Source: Aporhodopirellula rubra (GTDB taxonomy: Bacteria > Planctomycetota > Planctomycetia > Pirellulales > Pirellulaceae). From it: DNA of 64,000 bases. The stretch is from NCBI RefSeq assembly GCF_014192335.1, contig NZ_JACHXU010000005.1, positions 186,001 to 250,000 on the forward strand. Reading direction: 5' to 3'. Below are positions 45,852 to 53,941 of this stretch, one piece after another; the first letter of the stretch is position 1; the number at the start of each line of letters is the position of its first letter. The translations under genes were made by a program, and so were the position numbers. Below the pieces are notes generated by a model. The model was given only the letters and a program-made list of their open reading frames with translations, was not told the origin of the DNA and made no database searches.

Positions 45852-46418
45852 ATGTCCTCTCCGCGTCGGTTTTCGACACGCTTGATTCGATCACCGGTCT
45901 TCTACACGATTCTCGTTATTCTCGTTGCCGGCTGGTTTACCATGCAGTGGTTAGCGGAGAACGACATTGAACAAATTCGACAAACGTATGGTTTGAATGC
46001 GGTCGCCATTTTGCTTCCCACGCATGTGTTGATGGCGTTGACTCCGTTTCCTTCCGATCTCTTTTCGATCGCAAACGGAGCACTCTATGGCGTCACCATC
46101 GGTACCGGATTGAGTTGGATCGGCTGGTATATCGCCGCGTTGATTCAGTTCGGACTCGGACGGCGGGCACGAAAGGACTTTGACTTGGAACAAGAGGTAA
46201 ACCGCATTCCGAGTTGGCTCCGTGGCGTGCCCGTCGAGCATCCATTGTATTTGATTGGTATTCGTCAGGTCCCGTGGCTAGGAATGCATATCGGCTCGTT
46301 CGTGCCGGGTGCGGCCGGCGTGAACTGGCGGAGGTTTCTGTGGTGTTCCGCCATCGGCACGTTCCCCGGTTCGTTGTTAATGACCGCGATCGGGGCGGGC
46401 ATTGTCCATTGGTCTTAA
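45852..46418 (+). CDS. VTT/DedA (TVP38-type) membrane protein
   Basis: This small integral membrane protein (188 residues from ATG 45852) has about four hydrophobic segments (VFYTILVILVAGWFTMQWL, AVAILLPTHVLMALTPFP, GTGLSWIGWYIAALIQFGLG, FLWCSAIGTFPGSLLMTAIGAGI). The VTT-domain pattern is visible in the re-entrant FPSDLFSIANGALYG segment and in RQVPWLGMHIGSFVPGAAG. DedA/VTT proteins are lipid scramblase-like; several recycle the undecaprenyl carrier. An ATG at 45807 gives a 203-residue form whose extra Cys-rich 15 residues look non-native. It lies between the ATP-grasp and GH3 genes. Confidence 0.82.
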   Translation: MSSPRRFSTRLIRSPVFYTILVILVAGWFTMQWLAENDIEQIRQTYGLNAVAILLPTHVLMALTPFPSDLFSIANGALYGVTIGTGLSWIGWYIAALIQFGLGRRARKDFDLEQEVNRIPSWLRGVPVEHPLYLIGIRQVPWLGMHIGSFVPGAAGVNWRRFLWCSAIGTFPGSLLMTAIGAGIVHWS

Positions 46419-46470
46419 GGGTCCATTGGTCGTAAAGCCCCTTGGTCATAAGGCGTCCATTGGCCACCAG
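46405..46470. repeat. Imperfect tandem repeats of about 17 bases at the VTT gene end
   Basis: Four diverged units of the form (G)TCCATTGGTCnTAAGG start at about 46405, 46421, 46438 and 46454. The first includes the last codons and stop of the VTT gene, so the stop region appears to have been copied three times into the gap before the convergent GH3 gene. Confidence 0.6.
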
Positions 46471-46481
46471 TCACTTGTTCA

Positions 46482-48167
46482 TCAATCGGACGCTGCGGTG
46501 TCCGATAATGCCCGAAACTTTTCCGCCAATTCTTGCTTCGCCGCGAGAAACGGATGTTTGTACGCGTAGGTATCGTTTCCTTCACCTGACGTTTGTATTT
46601 GACGATGCTCAGCCCAGGTTCCCTCTGGCACACGGACCACCGTCACGCCAGCCATACGGTGGCCCTGCAAACGATCATCGTACTCGCAATTCACCTCACT
46701 GAGACGCTGATCGACGCGAGCGGCAATCTCGCGAACTTTCTCCGCGTCGAACCGTTCCTCGATGAGCAGTCGATAATAGGCAGGATCCCCCGGCACGGGC
46801 ACCAAGCTGTAATGGTCGATGAGGACCCCACAATCTTGAAATGCTTGCCCGACCGCTTGTGTAACCTGCAACTCACTGAGCTTCTCGCCCGTCATGCTGG
46901 AATAGTGAGCGCCTTTGTTTAGGAAGGTCAACCGCGGGCATTGTCCGAGGAAACCGTCGCAGCGGACGACGTCGTGAATGTCATAGCGATACAGACCACT
47001 GAGCGTTGACATCAGCAAAAAGTATTCTTGCCCCTCTTCCAGCTCGTGAGCTTCCAACACCGTGGGATTGGGTGTTCCGTGTTCTTCGGTAGGAATGAAC
47101 TCAAAAAAATGACTCTCGTAGTCGAGCAATCCCGCACACGATTCGTCCTGCATCGGCGAGGTCATGTGCCCTTCACTGGCAGACAACCCATGATCTCGCA
47201 GCGGCGCGCCGCCAAAGTACTGTCGAACGCTCGGTAGGTACGCAGCCACCGATCCACCCATCCAAACAGACACGACCGAAAGGCCCGGCCAAAAGTCTTT
47301 GGGGTACAGGTGACCGGTTCGTTCGACCACCGCGTCGAGTTCCTTGGCTCGTTTTCGATTCGGCCCTTTGCCGCGTTGCTTCAGCACGGCTCGCACGTCC
47401 GCCGGCACGTCCACGTGATCAGAAAGAGTCCCATCGTGAACGTCTCGAATCAGCCGCTCTTTTTGCTCGTCGGCCATCCGGGCGAGATGCATTAACGTCA
47501 ACGGGTTCGCGGTCACAATCATGCCAACGCGAGGTGACTCAATGGCCACGCGCAAGGAGGCATACTGTTTGTTCTCGGTGCCTTTGACCTTGAGGAGTGC
47601 GTTGGGCAGGATAAAAAGCGAATTCGTGATCCGAGGCCGAGTCTCCGCCGCCAATCCACTGATGCTGCCGCACGGGATACCGCCGGCGGTCCGAAACTGA
47701 TCCCAATCGCTCGCCAGTGTCAACGTATGTTTGGAGAGCAGGTCGTTGTGATCCCGGTAGGTCGCCAATCCCCAGTAATTCCAACTCCGTCGATACTCTT
47801 CGAAGAAATGGTTGGTGATCGGCACGTATTTCGACTCGCTCGTCGTTCCCGACGTCATCGAGAACATCAGCACTTTGGTGTCAGGGCCGAACAACGCGCC
47901 CGGATTGCCGTTCTTGACCTGCTCGATGTACGGGCGGTAGGTCTCGTAATTTGCGATCGGCACGCGGGCGCGAAAATCCTCTACGCTGCGGATCTTTTCA
48001 AACCCGTGTTCCCGTCCGAATTGGCTGTCTTGATTGAGCCGAATTTTCTCCATCAACCGCCCCCGCTGAACGGCCTGACAATCAGCCGTGCCATGGAGAT
48101 ATCGCTTCAGCCGCCGAAGCCGCCATTGGAGATACCCGAGGCGAACGTAATGGGAGATGGAATGCAT
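46482..48167 (-). CDS. GH3-family acyl-acid amido synthetase-like protein, copy 1
   Basis: The 561-residue protein matches the GH3 family, known from plants where it adenylates acyl acids such as indole-acetate or jasmonate and conjugates them to amino acids. The ATP-binding motif TSGTTSESKYVP, the helical stretch NGNPGALFGPDTKVL, GLSASEGHMTSPMQDES and YRYDIHDVVRCDGF are all present, and the length is typical. Bacterial members have few assigned substrates. It shares its whole layout with the second copy at 53942-55606. It is divergent from the MMPL exporter gene across about 200 bases. Confidence 0.87.
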   Translation of the reverse strand: MHSISHYVRLGYLQWRLRRLKRYLHGTADCQAVQRGRLMEKIRLNQDSQFGREHGFEKIRSVEDFRARVPIANYETYRPYIEQVKNGNPGALFGPDTKVLMFSMTSGTTSESKYVPITNHFFEEYRRSWNYWGLATYRDHNDLLSKHTLTLASDWDQFRTAGGIPCGSISGLAAETRPRITNSLFILPNALLKVKGTENKQYASLRVAIESPRVGMIVTANPLTLMHLARMADEQKERLIRDVHDGTLSDHVDVPADVRAVLKQRGKGPNRKRAKELDAVVERTGHLYPKDFWPGLSVVSVWMGGSVAAYLPSVRQYFGGAPLRDHGLSASEGHMTSPMQDESCAGLLDYESHFFEFIPTEEHGTPNPTVLEAHELEEGQEYFLLMSTLSGLYRYDIHDVVRCDGFLGQCPRLTFLNKGAHYSSMTGEKLSELQVTQAVGQAFQDCGVLIDHYSLVPVPGDPAYYRLLIEERFDAEKVREIAARVDQRLSEVNCEYDDRLQGHRMAGVTVVRVPEGTWAEHRQIQTSGEGNDTYAYKHPFLAAKQELAEKFRALSDTAASD

Positions 48168-48364
48168 GAATTCAGTCGTGAGAGGAAATCCAGAACGGGT
48201 CGTATCGTAATCCCCTTGGGCTGTCGTACAAGGACGCTATGACGTAACATTCCGACTCCCTCAGGAGCGTGAAATGGGGCCCAAAATCCGGCGATTGCGG
48301 GACCATTGCTGACATCGCGTCGGCCCCCACGCGGCGACGTCACGATTCGACGAAAATAGCGGAA

Positions 48365-50728
48365 ATGACTGAGAAACAGCCCGACCTAGGCGACCCGAGT
48401 TTGTTCAGCTCGACATACGTGCGTTTGGCCGCTCTAGCGGTACTGGGACTCCTGGTATCGGCGCCCTTCGTCGTCCACGGTTCAGACAGCGGTTTGTTGT
48501 CGATGTTCAACGCTCCGCTGATGTGGGTCGATCGGGATGCCAGCGCCCGTCGCGAATTCAACGAGTTCATCGACCTCTTCGGTGCTCATGACATGATCGT
48601 CGTCACCTGGCAGGGTTGCGAAGTCGACGACGAACGTCTGAGGGAAGCCGCCAACGCGATCGAGAAAGTCCAATCCGATCGCGCCGCATCCAATCAAGAA
48701 CGCCTGTTCAACAATGTGTTCTCGGGCAAGACGCTGCTCGACTCTTTAACATCGATGCCGATCGATCTGTCTCGACAGGTCGCGTTGGACCGTCTCAACG
48801 GAGTCCTCGTGGGACAGGACGATAAGACCAGCGGCCTCGTCGTCGAACTAACCGAATATGGAGCCGTTCAGCGACGTGAAACGATCCCGTTGATCAAACA
48901 AACGATCACGAACGCGATCGGCATTCCCGAGGACGAATTGATCATCACCGGGCCGGCGATTGACGGCATGGCGATCGACGACGAAAGCAGCCGCTCGATC
49001 CAGCAATACAGTATCCCGTCGATCTTGATCTCGCTCGTCCTGTGCGTGGTCTGCCTGCGATCCATTTGGCTGACGATCCCAATTCTGGCCGTTGGCGCGT
49101 GGGCGCAAGGCTTCATGCTCGCGTCGGTGTACTACGGCGGCGAAACGATGAACGCGATCCTGATCGTTCTCCCCGCACTCGTGTTTGTCCTTGCTGTCAG
49201 TGTCGGCATCCACCTCGCCAACTACTTCCTTGAGGAGATCGACGCGGGGGAAGGCAGCAACGCGCCTCGGCGTGCGATTCGCAAGGCAACCGGCCCCTGT
49301 GTCCTAGCGGCACTGACCACTGCCATCGGGCTCGCTTCACTTTGCATCAGCGACGTCGAACCGATACGCCAATTCGGTTTCTTGGGAGCGATCGGTGTCC
49401 TCGTTTGCGTCGGATTGCTGTTCTTGATGCTGCCCGGCTTCATGGTGATTTGGTTGAAGGTGTCGCACGGACGTTACATACCGCGAACACGTCACCACTC
49501 ATCTGGTAACGCTGATGGAGCTTCCGCGTCCGATTGGCTTTCCTTTGCCAGCGTCTCGGGATGGATCGCTCGATACAGTCTTGTGATACGAACACTGTGC
49601 ATTACCGCGATGATCGTGTGCGGGTTCGGCTTGGTCCGCTTACGAACCACGATCGATGTCGTCTCGTTGCTTTCCGAAGACAACCGTGCGGTCAAAGACT
49701 TTCATTGGGTCGAAGAGAACATTTGCCCGTTGGTCCCCATCGAGGTAGTCATCTACTTTGATCGCGACAGCAACGTTGACCCGATCGACCGGCTGAGAAT
49801 CGTCGCCGCGATTCAGAATCAAATCTCACAAATCGAAGTCTTAGAAGGAACGATGTCCGCCGTGACGTTTGTCCCGAGCTTCCCGCGGCTAACAGGACTC
49901 GGCTCCACGATCCGCAAAACCGTATTCCTGCGACAGATCGACCAGAGTCGTGACGATCTGATCGAATCACATTTTCTTGCCGAGAGTGAACGAGGCGACG
50001 CTTGGCGGATCAGCGCGAGAGTGAAGGGGCAGGCGCATTTCGACTACGGGCAGTTTCTCGACCGGTTACAAACCGAAGTTGATTTTGTTCTCTCCAAAGC
50101 GGAGGAAGCGGGCTACCACGGCATCTCGTCTTCCAGTACCGGCGTCTTGGTACTGGTTTACCGCATCCAAAAAATGTTGCTCGCGGATCTGTTTTACAGT
50201 TTTCTAACCGCACTCGCTCTCGTCGCCGTCGTAATGATGGTCGCCCTTCGCAGCATCCCGGCGGGACTGCTCGCGATGCTGCCAAATGTCTTCCCGACAC
50301 TGGTTCTCTTCGGCACGATGGGATGGTTTGAACACGCCATCGACATCGGTACCGTCATGACCGCCAGCGTCGCTCTCGGTATCGCCGTCGATGGAACCTT
50401 CCATTTCCTGAAATGGTTCATTCAATCACTCAATGATGGTGAATCGAAAGAGTCAGCGATTAAAATTGCCTACGAACGGTGCGGCGGTGCCTTGATTCAG
50501 ACAACGATTATTTGTGCATGCGGGCTCATGATCTATTCCTTCAGCGGCTTCTTACCGGTACGCCATTTTTCATGGATTTTGCTGATGATGCTGGTCGCGG
50601 CACTTTTTGGCGACCTCGTCTTATTGCCGGCTTTGTTAGCGGGCAAACTGGGCGACCTGCTTGGAAACGTCAATCCGTCGTCACCTGACACAACACTCCC
50701 GCCCGCCAGTACCGAGTTGCCCAAGTGA
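48365..50728 (+). CDS. MMPL/RND-family membrane exporter
   Basis: The ATG at 48365 gives 787 residues; the longer frame from 48269 adds an unlikely Arg-rich leader. The topology is of the RND/MMPL type. One N-terminal membrane helix is followed by a periplasmic loop, a five-helix bundle (SILISLVLCVVCL through LFLMLPGFMVIWL), then a second helix, loop and bundle near the C-terminus (LFYSFLTALALVAVVMMVAL through LLMMLVAALFGDLVLLPALLAG). Relatives include the MmpL lipid exporters and hopanoid transporter HpnN. It heads a plus-strand operon and overlaps the next gene (GTGA). Export of the PKS-derived product is inferred from location. Confidence 0.87.
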   Translation: MTEKQPDLGDPSLFSSTYVRLAALAVLGLLVSAPFVVHGSDSGLLSMFNAPLMWVDRDASARREFNEFIDLFGAHDMIVVTWQGCEVDDERLREAANAIEKVQSDRAASNQERLFNNVFSGKTLLDSLTSMPIDLSRQVALDRLNGVLVGQDDKTSGLVVELTEYGAVQRRETIPLIKQTITNAIGIPEDELIITGPAIDGMAIDDESSRSIQQYSIPSILISLVLCVVCLRSIWLTIPILAVGAWAQGFMLASVYYGGETMNAILIVLPALVFVLAVSVGIHLANYFLEEIDAGEGSNAPRRAIRKATGPCVLAALTTAIGLASLCISDVEPIRQFGFLGAIGVLVCVGLLFLMLPGFMVIWLKVSHGRYIPRTRHHSSGNADGASASDWLSFASVSGWIARYSLVIRTLCITAMIVCGFGLVRLRTTIDVVSLLSEDNRAVKDFHWVEENICPLVPIEVVIYFDRDSNVDPIDRLRIVAAIQNQISQIEVLEGTMSAVTFVPSFPRLTGLGSTIRKTVFLRQIDQSRDDLIESHFLAESERGDAWRISARVKGQAHFDYGQFLDRLQTEVDFVLSKAEEAGYHGISSSSTGVLVLVYRIQKMLLADLFYSFLTALALVAVVMMVALRSIPAGLLAMLPNVFPTLVLFGTMGWFEHAIDIGTVMTASVALGIAVDGTFHFLKWFIQSLNDGESKESAIKIAYERCGGALIQTTIICACGLMIYSFSGFLPVRHFSWILLMMLVAALFGDLVLLPALLAGKLGDLLGNVNPSSPDTTLPPASTELPK

Positions 50729-51852
50729 CCGCCACATCGACAGCGTCCACACTATCGACCGTGCCATCGGCGAACGCGAAGTCGGCAGCGAACGATACCG
50801 CAGTGAAAAAAATCAGCGTCATCGGGGCAGGTGCGATCGGAGCGATGTTCGGCGGGTTAATTAAACGTAACAACCCCGATATCGACGTCGTCATGATCGC
50901 ACGCGGCGACCATTTAGAAACGATGCAGGAACGGGGCTACGTTGAACTGCGAGGCGACTGGGGCAACGTTAACGCACAAGTGACGGCATCGTCCGAACCG
51001 TCCGCGATTGAAGGCTCCGATCTCGTTCTCTTCACCGTCAAGACTCAAGACACCGCGACAACCGCCCAAAGGTTCGCCGAATCGATCGGCGACGCAACGG
51101 TGGTTTCGCTTCAAAACGGGATCAACCAACACATCCTATCGCAGACGATTCGCAAAGATCGGTTGCTGGTGGGGATGACGGCTACCAACATGGCAATCGT
51201 TGCTCCCGGTGTGATCGAGTGTGCAAGGCGTGGCGTGAGTGTGATCGGTCCAGCATCGAAGGACGTCACCCCCGAGGTGGTTGAAAACGCTCGCCGACTG
51301 CTCGACTCATCGGGATTGCCCGTCGAAGCCTCCGAGCAAATCCTCGGCGTGCAGTACAACAAACTGTTATTCAACACGATGGGATATGCGTCCGTGTTGT
51401 CCGCGACCGACTTTTTAAGCGGTGGGATCTTCAATCGCAATTGGCGCAACAGCGTTGCATTACCGATCCTGCAGGAGGGCTTTCGCGTGTTGTCCGCCGC
51501 CGGGATTCCGTTGCAAAAAGCCAGCGGCGGATCCGACGTTCTGCGGTTTCATCGATTGATGCGAATCCTCAACGTGCCCGGGCTCGATTCGCTGGTTCGG
51601 TTGGTCGCACAAGGACCGCTGCATCCACCACGTTTGGTGTTCTCGGTCTATCAAGATCTCATGCGAGATCGACCGACAGAAATTGATTACGTCAACGGAG
51701 AGATCGCCCGACTCGCGAGCGAAAGCGGAGTCCCCGCACCGTACAACTCGGAAGTGGTCCGCATGGTGCACAAGATGGAAAAATCCAAAGAGAAGCATTT
51801 CATGAGCCGCGAAGAAATCGCTCAGCACTTCCGATCACTCGGAGCGAAATAG
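50725..51852 (+). CDS. Ketopantoate reductase-like (ApbA/PanE family) dehydrogenase
   Basis: After a low-complexity Ser/Thr/Ala start of about 28 residues, the 375-residue protein has the NADPH motif ISVIGAGAIGAMFGG. It then has the family's TVKTQDT and SLQNGINQ segments and the C-terminal helical domain with NKLLFNTMGY and the late PTEIDYVNGEI motif. True PanE makes pantoate for coenzyme A; this copy may instead reduce another 2-oxo acid. Its location between an exporter and an enolase-superfamily enzyme argues for pathway-specific use. The GTG start overlaps the MMPL stop. Confidence 0.85.
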   Translation: MTATSTASTLSTVPSANAKSAANDTAVKKISVIGAGAIGAMFGGLIKRNNPDIDVVMIARGDHLETMQERGYVELRGDWGNVNAQVTASSEPSAIEGSDLVLFTVKTQDTATTAQRFAESIGDATVVSLQNGINQHILSQTIRKDRLLVGMTATNMAIVAPGVIECARRGVSVIGPASKDVTPEVVENARRLLDSSGLPVEASEQILGVQYNKLLFNTMGYASVLSATDFLSGGIFNRNWRNSVALPILQEGFRVLSAAGIPLQKASGGSDVLRFHRLMRILNVPGLDSLVRLVAQGPLHPPRLVFSVYQDLMRDRPTEIDYVNGEIARLASESGVPAPYNSEVVRMVHKMEKSKEKHFMSREEIAQHFRSLGAK

Positions 51853-51854
51853 CG

Positions 51855-53036
51855 ATGCGTGTAGCAGAATTGACGGGCATGATCGTCCGACTTCAATTGA
51901 AGAAGGAATTCAAACACGCATCGTTTTCTCGATCTTACAGCGACAACTTCATTGTCCGGTGCCAACTCACCGACGGAACCGTCGGATGGGGCGAAGGAAT
52001 CCCACGGACGTACGTCACGGGTGAATCTCCCGAAGGCGCCATGGAGCAACTCGCCTCCACGGATCTGTCACAACAACTCGGCGCGGACTGCGGCGATTGG
52101 CACGACGTGATGCAGATGTGCGGCGACTATTGCCCCAATGTCGGCACGGACAATCCTCGTGATTGCCTCGCGAACGCTCATCGATGCGCGGTCGAATTGA
52201 GCATCCTTGACGCGTTCGGCAATCTCTTCCAATCTCCTCTGAGCGAAGTGACAAAAACACTTGCCGTCGCGTCACCCATCTACAAATCATCCGATCGAGT
52301 TCAGTACTCCAGCGCGATCAGCACTGGTAGCCCGCGGAAAGAAACACTGAGTTCATTGGCAATGCGGATCTACGGCTTCGGGCATTGCAAAGTGAAAGTC
52401 GCGATGCACCCCGATCTCGACGCGGCGCGACTCAAACGCATGCGACGATTTGTAGGCAAACGCATGGACCTGCGAGTCGATGCGAACGAAGCGTGGAGCC
52501 CCAATGAGGCGGCCAAACGCATCGAAGAACTCGAGCCCTACGCAATCACCTGCGCCGAACAACCAGTCCACCACGATCACGTACGGTCATTGGCAACCGT
52601 ACGCAGGAACGTGCGAACGCCAATCATGCTCGATGAGTCACTCACGAGCGAACACGATGCCGCGTGCGCGATTGAAGACGAAACCTGCGACCTATTCAAT
52701 ATCCGTCTTTCCAAGTGCGGCGGATTCCTCAATAGCTTGAACCTCGCAATCATGGCCCATCAAGCCGGACTCGGATATCAACTCGGCTGCCATCCCGGTG
52801 AGTCGGGAATTTTATCCGCCGCTGGACGACACTTTGCCTCATCCGTCAATGCGATCCGCTATCGAGAAGGTTCCGCCGATCGACATCTTCTCAAAGATTC
52901 AATCATTAACGAATCAATCACCTTTGGCCGTGGCGGATGGGCTCCCGCGTTGCACCAGCCCGGCCTGGGAATCACCGTCAACGAACCTGAACTCTCACGA
53001 TTTGTGTTGCAGTCTCGAACCTTCCCAATCTCGTGA
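51855..53036 (+). CDS. Enolase-superfamily enzyme, MLE/dipeptide-epimerase type
   Basis: The 393-residue enzyme has an N-terminal capping domain and a barrel with the catalytic pattern KVK (in CKVKVAM), metal-binding Asp in RVDANEAW, Glu in AEQPVHHD, Asp in MLDESL and the second catalytic lysine in RLSKCGG. This is the muconate-lactonising-enzyme subgroup, which includes o-succinylbenzoate synthases, N-acylamino-acid racemases and dipeptide epimerases. An acyl-amino-acid substrate would fit the nearby GH3 genes but is inference. The start is two bases after the preceding stop, so it is co-translated. Confidence 0.88.
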   Translation: MRVAELTGMIVRLQLKKEFKHASFSRSYSDNFIVRCQLTDGTVGWGEGIPRTYVTGESPEGAMEQLASTDLSQQLGADCGDWHDVMQMCGDYCPNVGTDNPRDCLANAHRCAVELSILDAFGNLFQSPLSEVTKTLAVASPIYKSSDRVQYSSAISTGSPRKETLSSLAMRIYGFGHCKVKVAMHPDLDAARLKRMRRFVGKRMDLRVDANEAWSPNEAAKRIEELEPYAITCAEQPVHHDHVRSLATVRRNVRTPIMLDESLTSEHDAACAIEDETCDLFNIRLSKCGGFLNSLNLAIMAHQAGLGYQLGCHPGESGILSAAGRHFASSVNAIRYREGSADRHLLKDSIINESITFGRGGWAPALHQPGLGITVNEPELSRFVLQSRTFPIS

Positions 53037-53046
53037 GACGCCTGTC

Positions 53047-53892
53047 ATGATTCATCCCAAACTCGAGTACTACACCGGTCACGATTCACGCCGTCTCGCC
53101 GCACGGGTCTGGAATACCGAGGCCCCGATTGCGGATGTCGTTTGTCTTCACGGAATCGTCAGCCACGGAGGTTGGTATGAATCCAGCAGCGCGAGCCTCG
53201 CCGAAAACGGGATGGACGTGCACTTTCTCGAACGTCGAGGTTCGGGATTGAATGTCGATTCCCCCGGAGATGTCGACGATTGGCAAACCTGGGTTTCGGA
53301 TTTCGTTGTCTATCTACGAAAACTCCCAAACAACCGTCCAAAGATTTTGCTGGGGATCAGCTGGGGAGGAATCCTCGCGACATATATTGCCAAGCAGCAT
53401 CCGGAATTGGTAAACGGTTTGGCCTTGATTTGCCCTGGGCTTTACTCGAGCAAGGCGGCCAATCGTTTCCAACGCATCGCCCTCCGCGTTGCCCGTTCGG
53501 TTGGCGTTCTCAACAAACGGGTTCAGGTCCCGTTGCAGGATCCAGCACTCTTCACTCATTCGCCAGTTTGGCAGGAATACATCAAGACCGACCCGCTAGC
53601 ACTGCGTGAAATCACGATCCGATTCGCAATCAACAACCTCAAACTGCTCAGCGAAGCGACAACCGCCCCCGAGAAGATTCAGACGCCCGTGCTGCTGATG
53701 CTGGCGTCGACCGATCCGATCACCGACAACAATGCGACTCGCCGATTCGTGCAACGCTTTGGCACCTCCGACAAAACCGTCATCGAGTACGAAGGGGCCT
53801 CCCATACGCTGGAATTCGAAGACGATCCGTCTTCCTACTTTCACGACCTTGCGAAATGGTGCCAAAAGGTGGCGTCGGCTTCAACGACTTAA
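53047..53892 (+). CDS. Alpha/beta hydrolase (lysophospholipase/monoglyceride-lipase-like)
   Basis: The ATG at 53047 gives 281 residues. The frame opens 83 codons earlier inside the enolase gene and that part is rejected. The nucleophile elbow is GISWGG, the oxyanion region LHGIVSHGGW, the acid LASTDPITDN and the catalytic histidine GASHTLEFE, typical of Hydrolase_4/lysophospholipase-like enzymes. No signal peptide is seen. It is last in the four-gene operon, ten bases after the enolase-like gene, and converges on GH3 copy 2. It may hydrolyse or release an ester or thioester of the pathway product. Confidence 0.87.
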   Translation: MIHPKLEYYTGHDSRRLAARVWNTEAPIADVVCLHGIVSHGGWYESSSASLAENGMDVHFLERRGSGLNVDSPGDVDDWQTWVSDFVVYLRKLPNNRPKILLGISWGGILATYIAKQHPELVNGLALICPGLYSSKAANRFQRIALRVARSVGVLNKRVQVPLQDPALFTHSPVWQEYIKTDPLALREITIRFAINNLKLLSEATTAPEKIQTPVLLMLASTDPITDNNATRRFVQRFGTSDKTVIEYEGASHTLEFEDDPSSYFHDLAKWCQKVASASTT

Positions 53893-53941
53893 CGGTCGCC
53901 CGTCGAATCGAAACGGTAACTCACGCCATCAGTCGCAAGAA

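Noticed and set aside
52798-53046. N-terminal extension of the alpha/beta hydrolase
   Set aside because: The 83 codons lie inside the enolase-superfamily gene in another frame, and the hydrolase fold starts at ATG 53047.
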